From an uncultured Collinsella sp. (lineage in GTDB: Bacteria > Actinomycetota > Coriobacteriia > Coriobacteriales > Coriobacteriaceae), in assembly GCA_958445895.1 (NCBI GenBank), contig CAUCTV010000009.1:1-46576 (forward strand): 46,576 nt of DNA. The letters run 5' to 3'. Numbering within the stretch: the first letter of the stretch is position 1; every line of letters begins with the position of its first letter. The position numbers were made by a program, and so were the translations under genes. Below, piece after piece: positions 32,104 to 42,139 of the stretch. Under the pieces are notes generated by a model. That model had not been told where the DNA came from and did not search any database. It worked only from the letters and a program-made list of their open reading frames with translations.

Positions 32104-32295
32104 TCGTTGGGCCTTGTCGGCTACGGTCACAAATACGAAGAGATGGTGCGCGCGGGCGAGCAAAAGGCGTTCGCGCGCACTCCTGTTAACGGACGTTTTG
32201 CCCTGCAGGGTTCGAGAAAAACGTATTACCGTACCTGCGGCATAAAGAAGGTCTTAAGAAAACGAACAGGTGCGTATTAACCGATGCTTTTTCGG

Positions 32296-32323
32296 TTGTA
32301 CTTTAGCGATTGGCTCGTACAAT
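32296..32323 (+). promoter_or_regulatory. Promoter of the ATP synthase operon
   Basis: -35 TTGTAC (32296-32301), 16-bp spacer, -10 TACAAT (32318-32323). Transcription would begin near 32330, leaving a leader of about 55 nt before GTG 32385. A small hairpin ACCGA/TCGGT lies just upstream of the -35. Confidence 0.6.
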
Positions 32324-32384
32324 AGTCACCAATGTTTGGCGGGAACTGTTCTGTGAAGCGTCAAAAAGGAAAGTGAGGACGCCA

Positions 32385-32696
32385 GTGTTTCAGATAGCCG
32401 ATCTGCTCGCTATCGTTGCAGGCGCCATCGCGGGCGCAATTGCCTTCCTTCCCTTTGTCTTTACGCTCAAGCCGGTTCTTGACGATAAGCAGAATGCGGA
32501 CATGTTCAAGGGCATGGTGAGTCTGGCGGTCTCGGCAATCGCCCTGCTCGTCTTTACCTTGGTTGTGTTTGTGTTGTTCGGAGAGGCATTTCGCATGTTC
32601 CTCCTGGGCGAGGCGATCGGCTTCGTGGCCTTTATGGCCGCCTGCACGGTTCGCGTCGCCAAGGCGCTGCGAGATCCTCATGAGGTCGAAAGGTAA
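32385..32696 (+). CDS. AtpI-like small membrane protein (ATP synthase protein I position)
   Basis: 103 residues from GTG 32385 with GAGG six nt upstream; earlier in-frame starts have no ribosome site. It has three hydrophobic stretches (about 6-30, 46-66, 70-95) and a charged C-terminus (KALRDPHEVER). Sequence identity to AtpI is not obvious, but small size, membrane nature and place directly before atpB are those of AtpI, which assists c-ring assembly. It ends 3 bp before atpB. Confidence 0.7.
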   Translation: MFQIADLLAIVAGAIAGAIAFLPFVFTLKPVLDDKQNADMFKGMVSLAVSAIALLVFTLVVFVLFGEAFRMFLLGEAIGFVAFMAACTVRVAKALRDPHEVER

Positions 32697-32699
32697 GTC

Positions 32700-33503
32700 G
32701 TGGAAATTTTTGAAAAGCTGCCTGATGAGATTAATCATCTGGTCAGCGAGTTCAGCTCCACCCCTGTCGTGGGCGATCTGAGCTGCGGCATCACGCAGTA
32801 CTCGTTTTGGCTGATCGTCTCCACGATCGTGCTCCTGATCGTCCTGGCCGTGTTCAAGAAGAAACAGACCCTGGTTCCCAAGGGCTTCTTCGTCAACGGT
32901 TTCGAGTACATCATCGAGTACGTCGAGAACGATATCGGCAAGGGTGTCGTGGGTGAGAACTGGAAGAAGCACTTCCCGTTCCTGTGCTCGCTTTTCCTGT
33001 TCATCCTGATTAATAACATGATCGGCCTGATCCCGGGAATGAAGCCCGGCACCGGCGCAATCGGCTCCACCGCCGCACTCGCCATTTTCGCCTTCGTGTA
33101 CTTCATCTACTACGGATGCAAGGCTCACGGCGTGATCGGCTACATCAAGAGCCTCGCCCCGCAGGGCGTGAGCTTCCCGATGAACGTGCTCGTGTGGGTC
33201 GTCGAGCTTTTCTCGACCTTCCTGCGCCTCATCACGCTCGCCGTCCGTCTGTTCTGCAACATGTTCGCAGGACACGTGGTCATGGGCTCGTTCGCCATCA
33301 TGGCGAGCATGTTCATGCAGCCGCTGCTTCAGCAGGTTTCCGCGGCCCACGCCGTTGGCGCCCTGCCTTCGCTAGCCTGGCTTGCCATCCTCATCCTGAT
33401 CTATGCGATCGAGCTTGTGGTCGGCGCCATCCAGGCTTACGTCTTCACGGTCCTTACCGCCGTGTATGTCTCCGAGGCAGAGGAGGTCGCGGAGGAGGAG
33501 TAG
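32700..33503 (+). CDS. atpB: ATP synthase F0 subunit a
   Basis: 267 residues from GTG 32700 (GAAAGG upstream). Five or six membrane spans. The essential proton-path Arg lies in LAVRLFCNMFAGH (near 180-192). Subunit a forms the half-channels beside the c-ring. The start LPDEINHLVSEF is a hydrophilic N-terminal segment typical of the family. The following 124 bp before atpE are unusually long for this operon and contain two weak stems (GCCTT/AAGGC, GCCGG/CCGGC). Confidence 0.94.
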   Translation: MEIFEKLPDEINHLVSEFSSTPVVGDLSCGITQYSFWLIVSTIVLLIVLAVFKKKQTLVPKGFFVNGFEYIIEYVENDIGKGVVGENWKKHFPFLCSLFLFILINNMIGLIPGMKPGTGAIGSTAALAIFAFVYFIYYGCKAHGVIGYIKSLAPQGVSFPMNVLVWVVELFSTFLRLITLAVRLFCNMFAGHVVMGSFAIMASMFMQPLLQQVSAAHAVGALPSLAWLAILILIYAIELVVGAIQAYVFTVLTAVYVSEAEEVAEEE

Positions 33504-33627
33504 TCTTCCGTTCGCGCCTTAAAGGTAAGGCAATTCATTAAACCGCCGGTGCCCGTACCCATGGAGCCCGGCAGTTATAAAAAGGTTATCCTGCGTGAAA
33601 TAAGACACGCACGACAAAGGAGGAATC

Positions 33628-33822
33628 GTGGGAGTTATCGGTTACGGTCTCGGTGTTATCGGCGCTGGTCTTGCTATCGGCCTGTCTGCTCTGGGTGCTA
33701 CGGGTGCTATGGCCCGTCAGCCTGAGGTCCAGGGCCGCGTGTTCACCGTCTTCATCATGGGCTCCGCCTTCGGCGAGGCTCTGGCTCTGATCGGCTTCGT
33801 TGTCGCGCTGATCGTTAAATAG
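33628..33822 (+). CDS. atpE: ATP synthase F0 subunit c
   Basis: 64 residues from GTG 33628 with a perfect AAAGGAGG. Two membrane helices (3-26, 38-62) joined by the conserved polar loop ARQPE (29-33). The ion-binding carboxylate is Glu50 in SAFGEALALIGF. Adjacent residues are hydrophobic (Ala, Leu), which fits proton rather than sodium coupling, as sodium types need a Gln in helix 1 and Ser/Thr after the Glu. At 64 residues it is shorter than the usual 70-85, lacking the customary C-terminal tail. Confidence 0.93.
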   Translation: MGVIGYGLGVIGAGLAIGLSALGATGAMARQPEVQGRVFTVFIMGSAFGEALALIGFVVALIVK

Positions 33823-33837
33823 CACGGAGCGTCAAGT

Positions 33838-34440
33838 ATGAATCTTTCATCCCAGAAGAGCGCGATCGCACTCTCCGCGTCCGCGGCCGCGCTGCTCATG
33901 CCGGTTTCCGCGTTCGCCGAGGACGGCGCTGCCGGTGCGGACATCCTCATCCCTAAGATGGCGGAGTTCATCCCGGCGCTTATCGCCTTCCTGATCATCT
34001 GGATCGTGCTGGCCAAGGTCGCCCTGCCGGGCATCATGAAAACCATGGAGGAGCGCGGCAAGAAGATCGAGGAGAGCCTCGACGAGGCCGAGAAGACCAA
34101 GCAGGAGGCTATCGCCAAGCGCGCTGAGTCCGACTCGATCGTCACCGACGCCCGCCGTCAGGCTGCCGACATCGTCCTCGAGGCCCGTAAGGACGCCGAG
34201 TCCGAGCGCGCCCGTATCATCGAGGCTGCTCACAAGGAGGCCGAGGAGATCATCGCCAAGGCCCATACGACCGTCGAGGACGAGCGCAAGTCCATTTACG
34301 CCGGTGCCGCGAGCTCCATCGCCGACCTGTCCGTTGCCGTCGCCACCAAGATCGTGGGCGAGGCACTCGAGGACGATGCCGAGCAGAAGAAGCTCATCGA
34401 GCGCTACATCCAGGAAGCAGGTAGCCTGAATGCCGACTAG
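33838..34440 (+). CDS. atpF: ATP synthase F0 subunit b
   Basis: 200 residues, longer than usual (about 160). Residues 1-27 look like a cleavable signal peptide, with SAIALSASAAALLMPVSAFA ending in an AFA signal-peptidase site. Then comes the normal membrane helix (about 42-64, EFIPALIAFLIIWIVLAKVA) and a long charged coiled coil (70-170). It forms the peripheral stalk. The signal-like N-terminus is uncommon for subunit b. The end overlaps atpH by 11 bp. Confidence 0.93.
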   Translation: MNLSSQKSAIALSASAAALLMPVSAFAEDGAAGADILIPKMAEFIPALIAFLIIWIVLAKVALPGIMKTMEERGKKIEESLDEAEKTKQEAIAKRAESDSIVTDARRQAADIVLEARKDAESERARIIEAAHKEAEEIIAKAHTTVEDERKSIYAGAASSIADLSVAVATKIVGEALEDDAEQKKLIERYIQEAGSLNAD

Positions 34441-34906
34441 CCGCTATCAGGACAAGGTGCTCGAGACCTACGCGCGCTCCCTTCTGGAAGCCGCTAAGGC
34501 CGAGAACCATGTGTTCGAGGACCTCGAGATGATCGAGCGCTTGGCTTCTGCCAGCCCCGAGATCATCGCCGTGCTCGACACCATGTCCAAGCGCGACCAG
34601 CTCGACCTTCTTCCCAAGGTGGCAGCTGCCTTTAAGTATGTTGCCGAGGAAGACGAGGATGTAGTGGGCGTGACCGTCACCACGGCGATCCCGCTCGACG
34701 ACGAGCTGCGTCAAACCATCACTAAGAAATGCGAGCAGGACTTCGGCCGCAAGGTATTCCTTATCGAGCAGGTCGACCCGTCTATCGTGGGCGGCCTGGT
34801 GCTCGAGGCCCGCGGCGAGCGTCGTGACATTTCCGTCAAGACGCAGCTGCGCATCGCGCAGGAGACCCTCGCAAACTCTGCTAATTCGTACGGAGGTGAA
34901 GCCTAA
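34430..34906 (+). CDS. atpH: ATP synthase F1 subunit delta
   Basis: 158 residues, somewhat shorter than the usual 175-180. It has the helical N-terminal domain (YARSLLEAAKAENHVFEDLEMIERL) and the C-terminal motif VGGLVLEARGERRDISVKTQL, typical for delta/OSCP. It connects the stator to the alpha subunits. Overlaps atpF at its start and shares TAATG with atpA at its end, so translation is coupled. Confidence 0.92.
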   Translation: MPTSRYQDKVLETYARSLLEAAKAENHVFEDLEMIERLASASPEIIAVLDTMSKRDQLDLLPKVAAAFKYVAEEDEDVVGVTVTTAIPLDDELRQTITKKCEQDFGRKVFLIEQVDPSIVGGLVLEARGERRDISVKTQLRIAQETLANSANSYGGEA

Positions 34907-36504
34907 TGTCCGAAACCCTCAATGCCCAGGATATCGCCAAGAAACTGCAGGAGCAGCTCACGAGCCTCTCCGCGACGGTCGATACGCATGAGGTTTCAAC
35001 GGTCGACGAGGTAGGCGACGGCATCGCGCGCGTCTCCGGCCTCAAGAGCGCCATGGCAGGCGAGCTTCTGGAGTTCAAGAGCTCCGATACCGGTGAGACC
35101 GTCTTCGGCCTTGCCCAGAACCTTGACCGTGACGAGGTCGGCGCCGTTCTGTTCGGTGCCGTCGACTCCATCAAGGAAGGCGACGAGTGCCGCACCACTG
35201 GCCGCATTATGGATATCCCCGTGAGCCGTGCCATGCTCGGCCGCGTCGTCAATCCGCTCGGCCAGCCCATCGACGGCCTGGGCGACATCGTCGCCACGCA
35301 CCGTCGCCCCATCGAGTTCAAGGCTCCCGGCGTCATCGATCGTACCCCGGTGTGCGAGCCGGTTCAGACCGGTCTGCTCGCTATCGACTCCATGGTGCCT
35401 ATTGGCCGCGGTCAGCGTGAGCTCATCATCGGCGACCGTAAGACCGGTAAGACCGCCATCGCCATCGACGCTATCCTCAACCAGCGCGGCAAGGGCATGG
35501 TCTGCATCTATGTCGCCATCGGCCAGAAGGCCTCCACGGTTGCCAACATCCGCGAGACCCTCGCTCAGCACGGTGCGCTCGACTACACCATCATCGTTTC
35601 GGCCACCGCTGCCGATTCCGCCCCTATGCAGTACATCGCGCCTATGGCCGGTGCCGCTATCGGCGAGTTCTTCATGTACAACGGCGAGGACGGCAAGCCC
35701 GCCAGCGAGACCAACCCCGGCGGCCACGTGCTCGTCATCTACGACGACCTGTCCAAGCAGGCTGTGGCCTACCGTCAGATGTCGCTGACGCTGCATCGTC
35801 CGCCCGGACGCGAGGCCTATCCTGGCGACATCTTCTACCTGCACTCTCGTCTGCTCGAGCGTGCCGTCAAGATGTCCAAGAAGAACGGTTACGGCTCCAT
35901 GACGGCACTGCCGATCATCGAGACCCAGGACGGCGACGTCTCGGCCTACATTCCGACCAACGTCATTTCCATTACCGATGGTCAGATCTACCTGCAGTCC
36001 GAGCTCTTCTTCCAGGGTCAGCGCCCGGCAGTCGACGTGGGCATCTCCGTGTCCCGCGTCGGTGGCGATGCGCAGACCAAGGCCATGAAGCAGGTCGCCG
36101 GCAACCTCCGTCTGGACCTCGCTTCGTACCAGGAGCTCGCTGGCTTTACGCAGTTCGGCTCCGACCTCGACGAGGCTACTCAGAAGCAGCTGACCCATGG
36201 TGCTCGCATGACCGAGCTCCTGAAGCAGCCGCGTTACAAGCCGTTTGAGGTTGGCGAGCAGATCGTTACGCTGTTCGCTGGCAACGAGGGCTTCCTGGAT
36301 GACCTGGAGATCGCCGACGTGCTGCCCTTCCGTGCCGAGCTCATCGAGTACATGGACAATGGCTTTGGCTCGCTGCTCGACAAGGTTCGCGCCAAGAAGA
36401 TCGATGATGACACCAAGGCTGAGCTCTTGCGCGTCATCGGCGACTTCAAGCAGCAGTTCATGGCCAAGCACCATTCGGATGTTTCTGGATCAGAGGAGAA
36501 CTAA
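34906..36504 (+). CDS. atpA: ATP synthase F1 subunit alpha
   Basis: 532 residues. The phosphate loop GDRKTGKTA, VCIYVAIGQKAS, and the SISRVGG-type VSRVGGDAQTKAMK region are all present. The C-terminal tail is somewhat extended (HHSDVSGSEEN). Alpha subunits bind nucleotide without turnover and form the catalytic hexamer with beta. Start ATG overlaps the atpH stop; ribosome site GGAGG lies within atpH. Normal length for actinobacterial enzymes. Confidence 0.97.
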   Translation: MSETLNAQDIAKKLQEQLTSLSATVDTHEVSTVDEVGDGIARVSGLKSAMAGELLEFKSSDTGETVFGLAQNLDRDEVGAVLFGAVDSIKEGDECRTTGRIMDIPVSRAMLGRVVNPLGQPIDGLGDIVATHRRPIEFKAPGVIDRTPVCEPVQTGLLAIDSMVPIGRGQRELIIGDRKTGKTAIAIDAILNQRGKGMVCIYVAIGQKASTVANIRETLAQHGALDYTIIVSATAADSAPMQYIAPMAGAAIGEFFMYNGEDGKPASETNPGGHVLVIYDDLSKQAVAYRQMSLTLHRPPGREAYPGDIFYLHSRLLERAVKMSKKNGYGSMTALPIIETQDGDVSAYIPTNVISITDGQIYLQSELFFQGQRPAVDVGISVSRVGGDAQTKAMKQVAGNLRLDLASYQELAGFTQFGSDLDEATQKQLTHGARMTELLKQPRYKPFEVGEQIVTLFAGNEGFLDDLEIADVLPFRAELIEYMDNGFGSLLDKVRAKKIDDDTKAELLRVIGDFKQQFMAKHHSDVSGSEEN

Positions 36505-36509
36505 GCCCC

Positions 36510-37417
36510 ATGGCCAACCTTCGCGACATTAAGAAGCGAATCTCCTCGGTTACCACGACCAAGCAGATCACGCGCACGATGGAGATGGTCTCTACGGCCA
36601 AGATCCGTCGTGCCCTCGATCGCTCCAAGCAGGCCGAGCCCTATAAGGAGGCGCTGACCGACGTCATGTTGACGGTCGCCGGCGACGCCTCCTGTTCGGG
36701 CACCGATCCCATGCTGCAGAAGCATGAGAGCGTCAAGCATGGCCTGATTGTCGTTATTGCCTCGGACCGCGGCCTTGCCGGCGGTTTCAATACGACGGTG
36801 GAGCGCACGGCCGAAAAGCTCGCCGCTTCTTGGGCGAACGACGGCATCGAGTGCGAGATCATCGCGTGCGGGCGTAAGCCGGCCACGTATTTCCGTGACC
36901 GCGCAAACGTTGTCATGCACTTTGAGGGCAACTCCTCTGAGCCCGATTTCAATCAGGCCCGCATGATCTCCTCTCATATCTGCGATGCGTATCGTGCCGG
37001 TGAGCTTGACCGTGTCGAGCTTGTCTACCACCACGCCAAGAACCGCGTGGATCAGGAGCTTCGCGTCGAGCATCTGTTGCCGCTCGACCCCGAGATGATC
37101 GCTATGGCCCACGGTCCGCGTAAGAACGAGACCGACGCCCCTAAGCGCATCTCGTCCACGTTCGAGTTCGTGCCCTCTCCCGAGCATGTTCTCGGCAAGC
37201 TTGTGCCGTCTTATATCCTGACGGTCATCTACCAGGCCCTGATCGATTCGGCGGCTGCCGAGCAGGGTGCACGCCGCAAGGCCATGCACTCCGCGACGGA
37301 AAACGCCACCGCGATCATCTCGACCCTTACCCGCACGTATAGTCGCGTGCGCCAGGCTTCGATCACGACCGAGATTAACGAGATCGTCGGCGGAGCCTCA
37401 GCATTGGAGGAACAGTA

Positions 37418-37418
<1 letters not shown>
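36510..37418 (+). CDS. atpG: ATP synthase F1 subunit gamma
   Basis: 302 residues. The N-terminal helix RDIKKRISSVTTTKQITRTMEMVS and the C-terminal helix NATAIISTLTRTYSRVRQASITTEINEIVGGASAL form the rotating coiled coil; the central DRGLAGGFN is the family signature. It transfers rotation from the c-ring to the catalytic sites. Five bp follow atpA; its stop is fused to the atpD start (TAATG). Confidence 0.96.
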
Positions 37419-38872
<1,454 letters not shown>

Positions 38873-38875
38873 GTT

Positions 38876-39268
38876 ATGCGTATCCGCATCGTGTGCCCCG
38901 TGAGCTGCGCCTATGAGGGCGACGCTGCGTTTGTGTCGATTCCGTCCACGGATGGCGAGTTTGGCGTCCTGCCTGCTCACTCCAGCGAGATCTGCACGAT
39001 CGACCGCGGTTACGTTCGCGTTTCCGATAAGGCCATGGGCACTGTCGACCACACGTTTGCCGTGGCCGGCGGCTATGCCCAGGTTGCGGACGATGTCGTG
39101 ACCGTTCTCGCCGAGCGCGCTTGCGATTTGGCGACCGTCGATGCCGACAAGCTTAAAGCTGATATTCAAGGTTTTGAAGAGAAGCTGGGTAATTTGTCGG
39201 AGGATGATGCACGCCGCGCCTACCTCTATAATGAAATCGCATGGTGTAAGCTCAAGCTTGCCCAATAG
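38876..39268 (+). CDS. atpC: ATP synthase F1 subunit epsilon
   Basis: 130 residues. The beta-sandwich domain contains DGEFGVLPAHSS and the AVAGGYAQVADDVVTVLAERA block; a shorter helical C-terminal region follows (DADKLKADIQGFEEKLGN). Epsilon links gamma to the c-ring and restrains hydrolysis. It starts 3 bp after atpD and is the last gene of the operon; a strong terminator follows 37 bp later. Confidence 0.93.
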   Translation: MRIRIVCPVSCAYEGDAAFVSIPSTDGEFGVLPAHSSEICTIDRGYVRVSDKAMGTVDHTFAVAGGYAQVADDVVTVLAERACDLATVDADKLKADIQGFEEKLGNLSEDDARRAYLYNEIAWCKLKLAQ

Positions 39269-39304
39269 TCAAACGATTTAGCGTTCGACCATTTGCGAAC
39301 ACAT

Positions 39305-39343
39305 CATGCCCGGGATGGCCCAGCCACCCCGGGCATGCTTTTT
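39305..39343 (+). terminator. Terminator of the ATP synthase operon
   Basis: A perfect 10-bp stem CATGCCCGGG (39305-39314) / CCCGGGCATG (39328-39337) is followed by CTTTTT. It ends only 14 bp before the TTG start of murA, and the GAAAGGG ribosome site of murA follows the T-run directly. Confidence 0.88.
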
Positions 39344-39356
39344 GAAAGGGTAGACC

Positions 39357-40640
39357 TTGGATATTATCCGCGTTGAGGGTGGCCACGCCATCGGAGGCTC
39401 CGTGCCCGTCTCGGGCGCCAAGAACTCCGCGCTCAAACTCATGGCGGCAACGCTTCTGGCGCCGGGCAAGACGACGCTGCAGAACGTGCCCGATATTTCC
39501 GATGTCCACGTGATGGGCAAGGTGCTCAAGGGCATGGGCGCTACGATCGATGTTCTCGACGAGCACACGCTCGAGATTGATACCTCTCAGGTCGATTCCT
39601 GGGAGGCCCCCTACGAGCTCGTTGCCAAGATGCGCGCTTCCACCGCCGTCATGGGACCCCTGCTGGGCCGCTTCCATCGCGCCAAAATTGCCATGCCGGG
39701 CGGCTGCAACCTGGGTGCTCGCAAGATCGATATGCATATTCTTGGTCTTGAGGCCCTGGGCGTTGAGTTCGATACCGCCCACGGTTACATCAACGCTAAT
39801 GCGCCCCAAGGTCTGCGCGGTACCACCGTCACGCTCGAGTTCGCCAGCGTCGGTGCGACCGAGAACCTCATCATGGCCTCTGTGCGCGCACAGGGCACCA
39901 CGGTTATCGACAATGCCGCCCGCGAGCCCGAGATCGTCGATCTCGCTAACATGCTCAACGAGATGGGCGCCAAGATTGTTGGCGCCGGTACGCCCGTCGT
40001 GACTATCGAAGGCGTGGAAGAGCTCCATCCCGTTACCCATCGCGTGGTGGGCGACCGCATCGAGGCCGGTACCTTTATCGTTGCCGGTGCGTTGATGGCC
40101 GACGATCGCGGTGTCGATGTCACGGGCTTTTGCCCCATTCACTTGGGCATGGTGCTCAAGAAGATGGAGCTCATGGGTATCGACTGCGAGCGCGTCGAGG
40201 ATGGCGTCCATGTGAACCGTGCCGAGCGTATCAAGCCGGTCGACATCCAGACGCTTCCGTTCCCCGGTTTCCCGACCGACATGCAGGCGCAGATTATGGT
40301 GCTCTCCGCCCTTGCCGACGGCAGTTCCGTTATTACCGAAAACATCTTCGAGAATCGCTTTATGTTTGCCTCTGAGCTGGTGCGCATGGGTGCCGACATT
40401 CGTATCGAGAGCCATCATGCCATGATTCATGGCGTCAAGGGCTTCTCGGGTGCACAGGTTACCTCGCCCGATCTGCGCGGCGGAGCGGCCCTCGTCGTAG
40501 CGGGCTTGATCGCCGACGGGACGACCGAGGTTTCGGCTATCCATCACATCAAGCGCGGCTACGAGCAGTTTGTCGAAAAGCTGCAGGCGCTCGGCGCGCA
40601 TGTCGAGCATGCTACCGTCCCCGATCCCGTTATCTACTAA
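39357..40640 (+). CDS. murA: UDP-N-acetylglucosamine 1-carboxyvinyltransferase
   Basis: 427 residues from TTG 39357 with GAAAGGG upstream. The catalytic, fosfomycin-reactive Cys lies in MPGGCNLGARKIDMHI, and the N-terminal GGHAIGGSVPVSGAKNSALKL binds substrate. It performs the first committed step of peptidoglycan precursor synthesis in the cytoplasm. A Cys (not Asp) at the active site predicts a fosfomycin-sensitive form. Its start lies directly behind the atp terminator; expression may come from readthrough or a promoter hidden in atpC. The LCP ligase gene follows. Confidence 0.95.
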   Translation: MDIIRVEGGHAIGGSVPVSGAKNSALKLMAATLLAPGKTTLQNVPDISDVHVMGKVLKGMGATIDVLDEHTLEIDTSQVDSWEAPYELVAKMRASTAVMGPLLGRFHRAKIAMPGGCNLGARKIDMHILGLEALGVEFDTAHGYINANAPQGLRGTTVTLEFASVGATENLIMASVRAQGTTVIDNAAREPEIVDLANMLNEMGAKIVGAGTPVVTIEGVEELHPVTHRVVGDRIEAGTFIVAGALMADDRGVDVTGFCPIHLGMVLKKMELMGIDCERVEDGVHVNRAERIKPVDIQTLPFPGFPTDMQAQIMVLSALADGSSVITENIFENRFMFASELVRMGADIRIESHHAMIHGVKGFSGAQVTSPDLRGGAALVVAGLIADGTTEVSAIHHIKRGYEQFVEKLQALGAHVEHATVPDPVIY

Positions 40641-40652
40641 TACAGGTTGCCT

Positions 40653-41888
40653 ATGTTTAATAAAAAGCCCCTCGCGGATACCACCACCCGAAGACCCTCA
40701 ACTGGTGCGCAGGCCAAGATCTACAGTCGCGATAACGTGGCTCGCTATTCCGAGCGCGCTCGTCAACGTCGCCGTAGCCACACGATTCGTCACGTCGCGC
40801 TCATTGTCGTGCTTGGCGTGCTTCTGAGTGCCACTACCGCTGCCGGCCTGTGGTTTGCCACCATTATGGGCAAGCTCGGCGATTCTAATGTCATTACTGA
40901 CAATCTGCGTCGGGTTCTGGTTGACACCGATGAGGCAAAGGATCCGTTCTACGTGCTGCTTCTTGGCACCGACGGCCGTCCGGGCGAGGATACGTATCGT
41001 GCCGACTCGATTATCCTGGCTCGCATCGACCCCACGCAAAAGCAGGCGACGCTCATTTCCGTTCCGCGCGACACCAAGGTCGAGTACAAGGGCGAGACCA
41101 TGAAGATCAACGCCTGCCATACCGTTGGCGGCGCCGAGGCCATGGTCGAGGCGGTCAACGAGCTGTGCGGTGTTCAGATTTCCCACTATGCCGAGGTCAG
41201 CTTCGACGGAATGCAGGCGCTGATTGATTCGGTTGGCGGTATCGACATTAACGCAACCGATGATGTTGACGACCCCGAGCACCTGGATATTAAGATTACC
41301 GCTGGCCAGCAGCATATGGACGGTGCCACCGCCCTTACCTATGCCCGCTGCCGCTACACCTATGCCGACGGCGATTACACGCGCATGCGCCACCAGCGTC
41401 AGGTGCTTGGCGCCCTTGCCAACCAGATTCTCAATAACTTCGATGCCACGAAGATCTTTGGCCTGGTTAATTCGCTGTCCGATATGCTCGTAACCGATAT
41501 GAGCGTTCAGGATATCGTGGCTACGGTCAATGCCATGCGCGGTATGGATGTCGACGGTATCTACTCGGCCAACCTGCCCTCGTACGCCGACGACAGCACC
41601 ATGATCGACGGTGTGAGCTACGTCTTTGTCTACGAGGACGAGCTCAAGGAAATGATGGAGCGCGTCGATGCCGGCAAGGATCCCAAGGGTCCCAACACCA
41701 TGGGTCTTTCCGACGGTTCCAGCTCTACGATCGGTGACCTCAGCAACAACACGTCTGACGACTACGCAAACGGTACCGCAACCTCATCGGTCAGCTCTGA
41801 CGATTCTGATGACTCAAGCGATTCGAGCGATTCGGACTACTACGAAGAGCCCACCGGTGACGGCAACGGCTACGAAGCCAACTACTAA
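40653..41888 (+). CDS. LytR-CpsA-Psr (LCP) family cell-wall glycopolymer ligase
   Basis: 411 residues from ATG 40653. A basic cytoplasmic N-terminus (SERARQRRRSHTIRH) precedes one membrane span (about 45-68). The extracellular LCP domain has VLLLGTDGRPGEDTYRADSIILARIDP, SVPRDTKVEY and the Arg-rich TYARCRYTYADGDYTRMRHQRQV, residues that hold the polyprenyl-phosphate substrate. The C-terminal tail is Ser/Asp-rich (SSVSSDDSDDSSDSSDSD) and probably unstructured. It attaches secondary polymers to peptidoglycan, and being next to murA fits. The stop codon abuts a composite hairpin. Confidence 0.92.
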   Translation: MFNKKPLADTTTRRPSTGAQAKIYSRDNVARYSERARQRRRSHTIRHVALIVVLGVLLSATTAAGLWFATIMGKLGDSNVITDNLRRVLVDTDEAKDPFYVLLLGTDGRPGEDTYRADSIILARIDPTQKQATLISVPRDTKVEYKGETMKINACHTVGGAEAMVEAVNELCGVQISHYAEVSFDGMQALIDSVGGIDINATDDVDDPEHLDIKITAGQQHMDGATALTYARCRYTYADGDYTRMRHQRQVLGALANQILNNFDATKIFGLVNSLSDMLVTDMSVQDIVATVNAMRGMDVDGIYSANLPSYADDSTMIDGVSYVFVYEDELKEMMERVDAGKDPKGPNTMGLSDGSSSTIGDLSNNTSDDYANGTATSSVSSDDSDDSSDSSDSDYYEEPTGDGNGYEANY

Positions 41889-42029
41889 GTTACGGCGTTT
41901 TACCAAACGCCGTAACGGCTCGACGCTGCGCGCCGCCCAAGGCGACAATTTGTCATTCAAAAGGCAGGGCATGACCAGAAGGTCAATGCCCTGCCTTTTT
42001 CATGCCAACTTGTTCGCCTTGGACGTCGC
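41889..42029 (+). repeat. Nested composite hairpin element, copy 3 (with terminator core)
   Basis: Hairpin a (41889-41916) is identical to that after prfA and starts on the base after the LCP stop. After GGCTCGACGCTGC the long stem has arms 41930-41948 and 42010-42029 (GCGCCGCCCAAGGCGACAA and near-complement). It encloses AAAGGCAGGGCAT (41960-41972) / ATGCCCTGCCTTT (41986-41998) with inner TGACC/GGTCA pairing and a five-T run. Inner sequence matches the copy at 20268 almost base for base. Confidence 0.84.
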
Positions 42030-42078
42030 TCGCTGACGTTGGCTCAACCTGCGATGTTGACTGCTCCCCTTGTATCAA

Positions 42079-42119
42079 AAACCGCCCCGTCCTCTGTAGA
42101 GGACGGGGCGGTTTGTCTT
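42079..42119. terminator. Bidirectional terminator between LCP and pepT
   Basis: A perfect 17-bp stem AAACCGCCCCGTCCTCT (42079-42095) / complement (42098-42114) has a 2-nt apex. It is followed by GTCTTTT on the plus strand and TTTTTGATAC on the minus strand, so it can end both convergent transcripts. Confidence 0.88.
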
Positions 42120-42139
42120 TTAGGCTTGAGCGGCCAGGC

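Noticed and set aside
32190..32235. tRNA-like GGTTCGA segment after upp
   Set aside because: No acceptor, D or anticodon stems can be drawn around it.
33628..33822. Sodium-dependent ATP synthase
   Set aside because: The c subunit lacks the helix-1 Gln and the Ser/Thr pair after the carboxylate that coordinate Na+; Glu50 is followed by hydrophobic residues.
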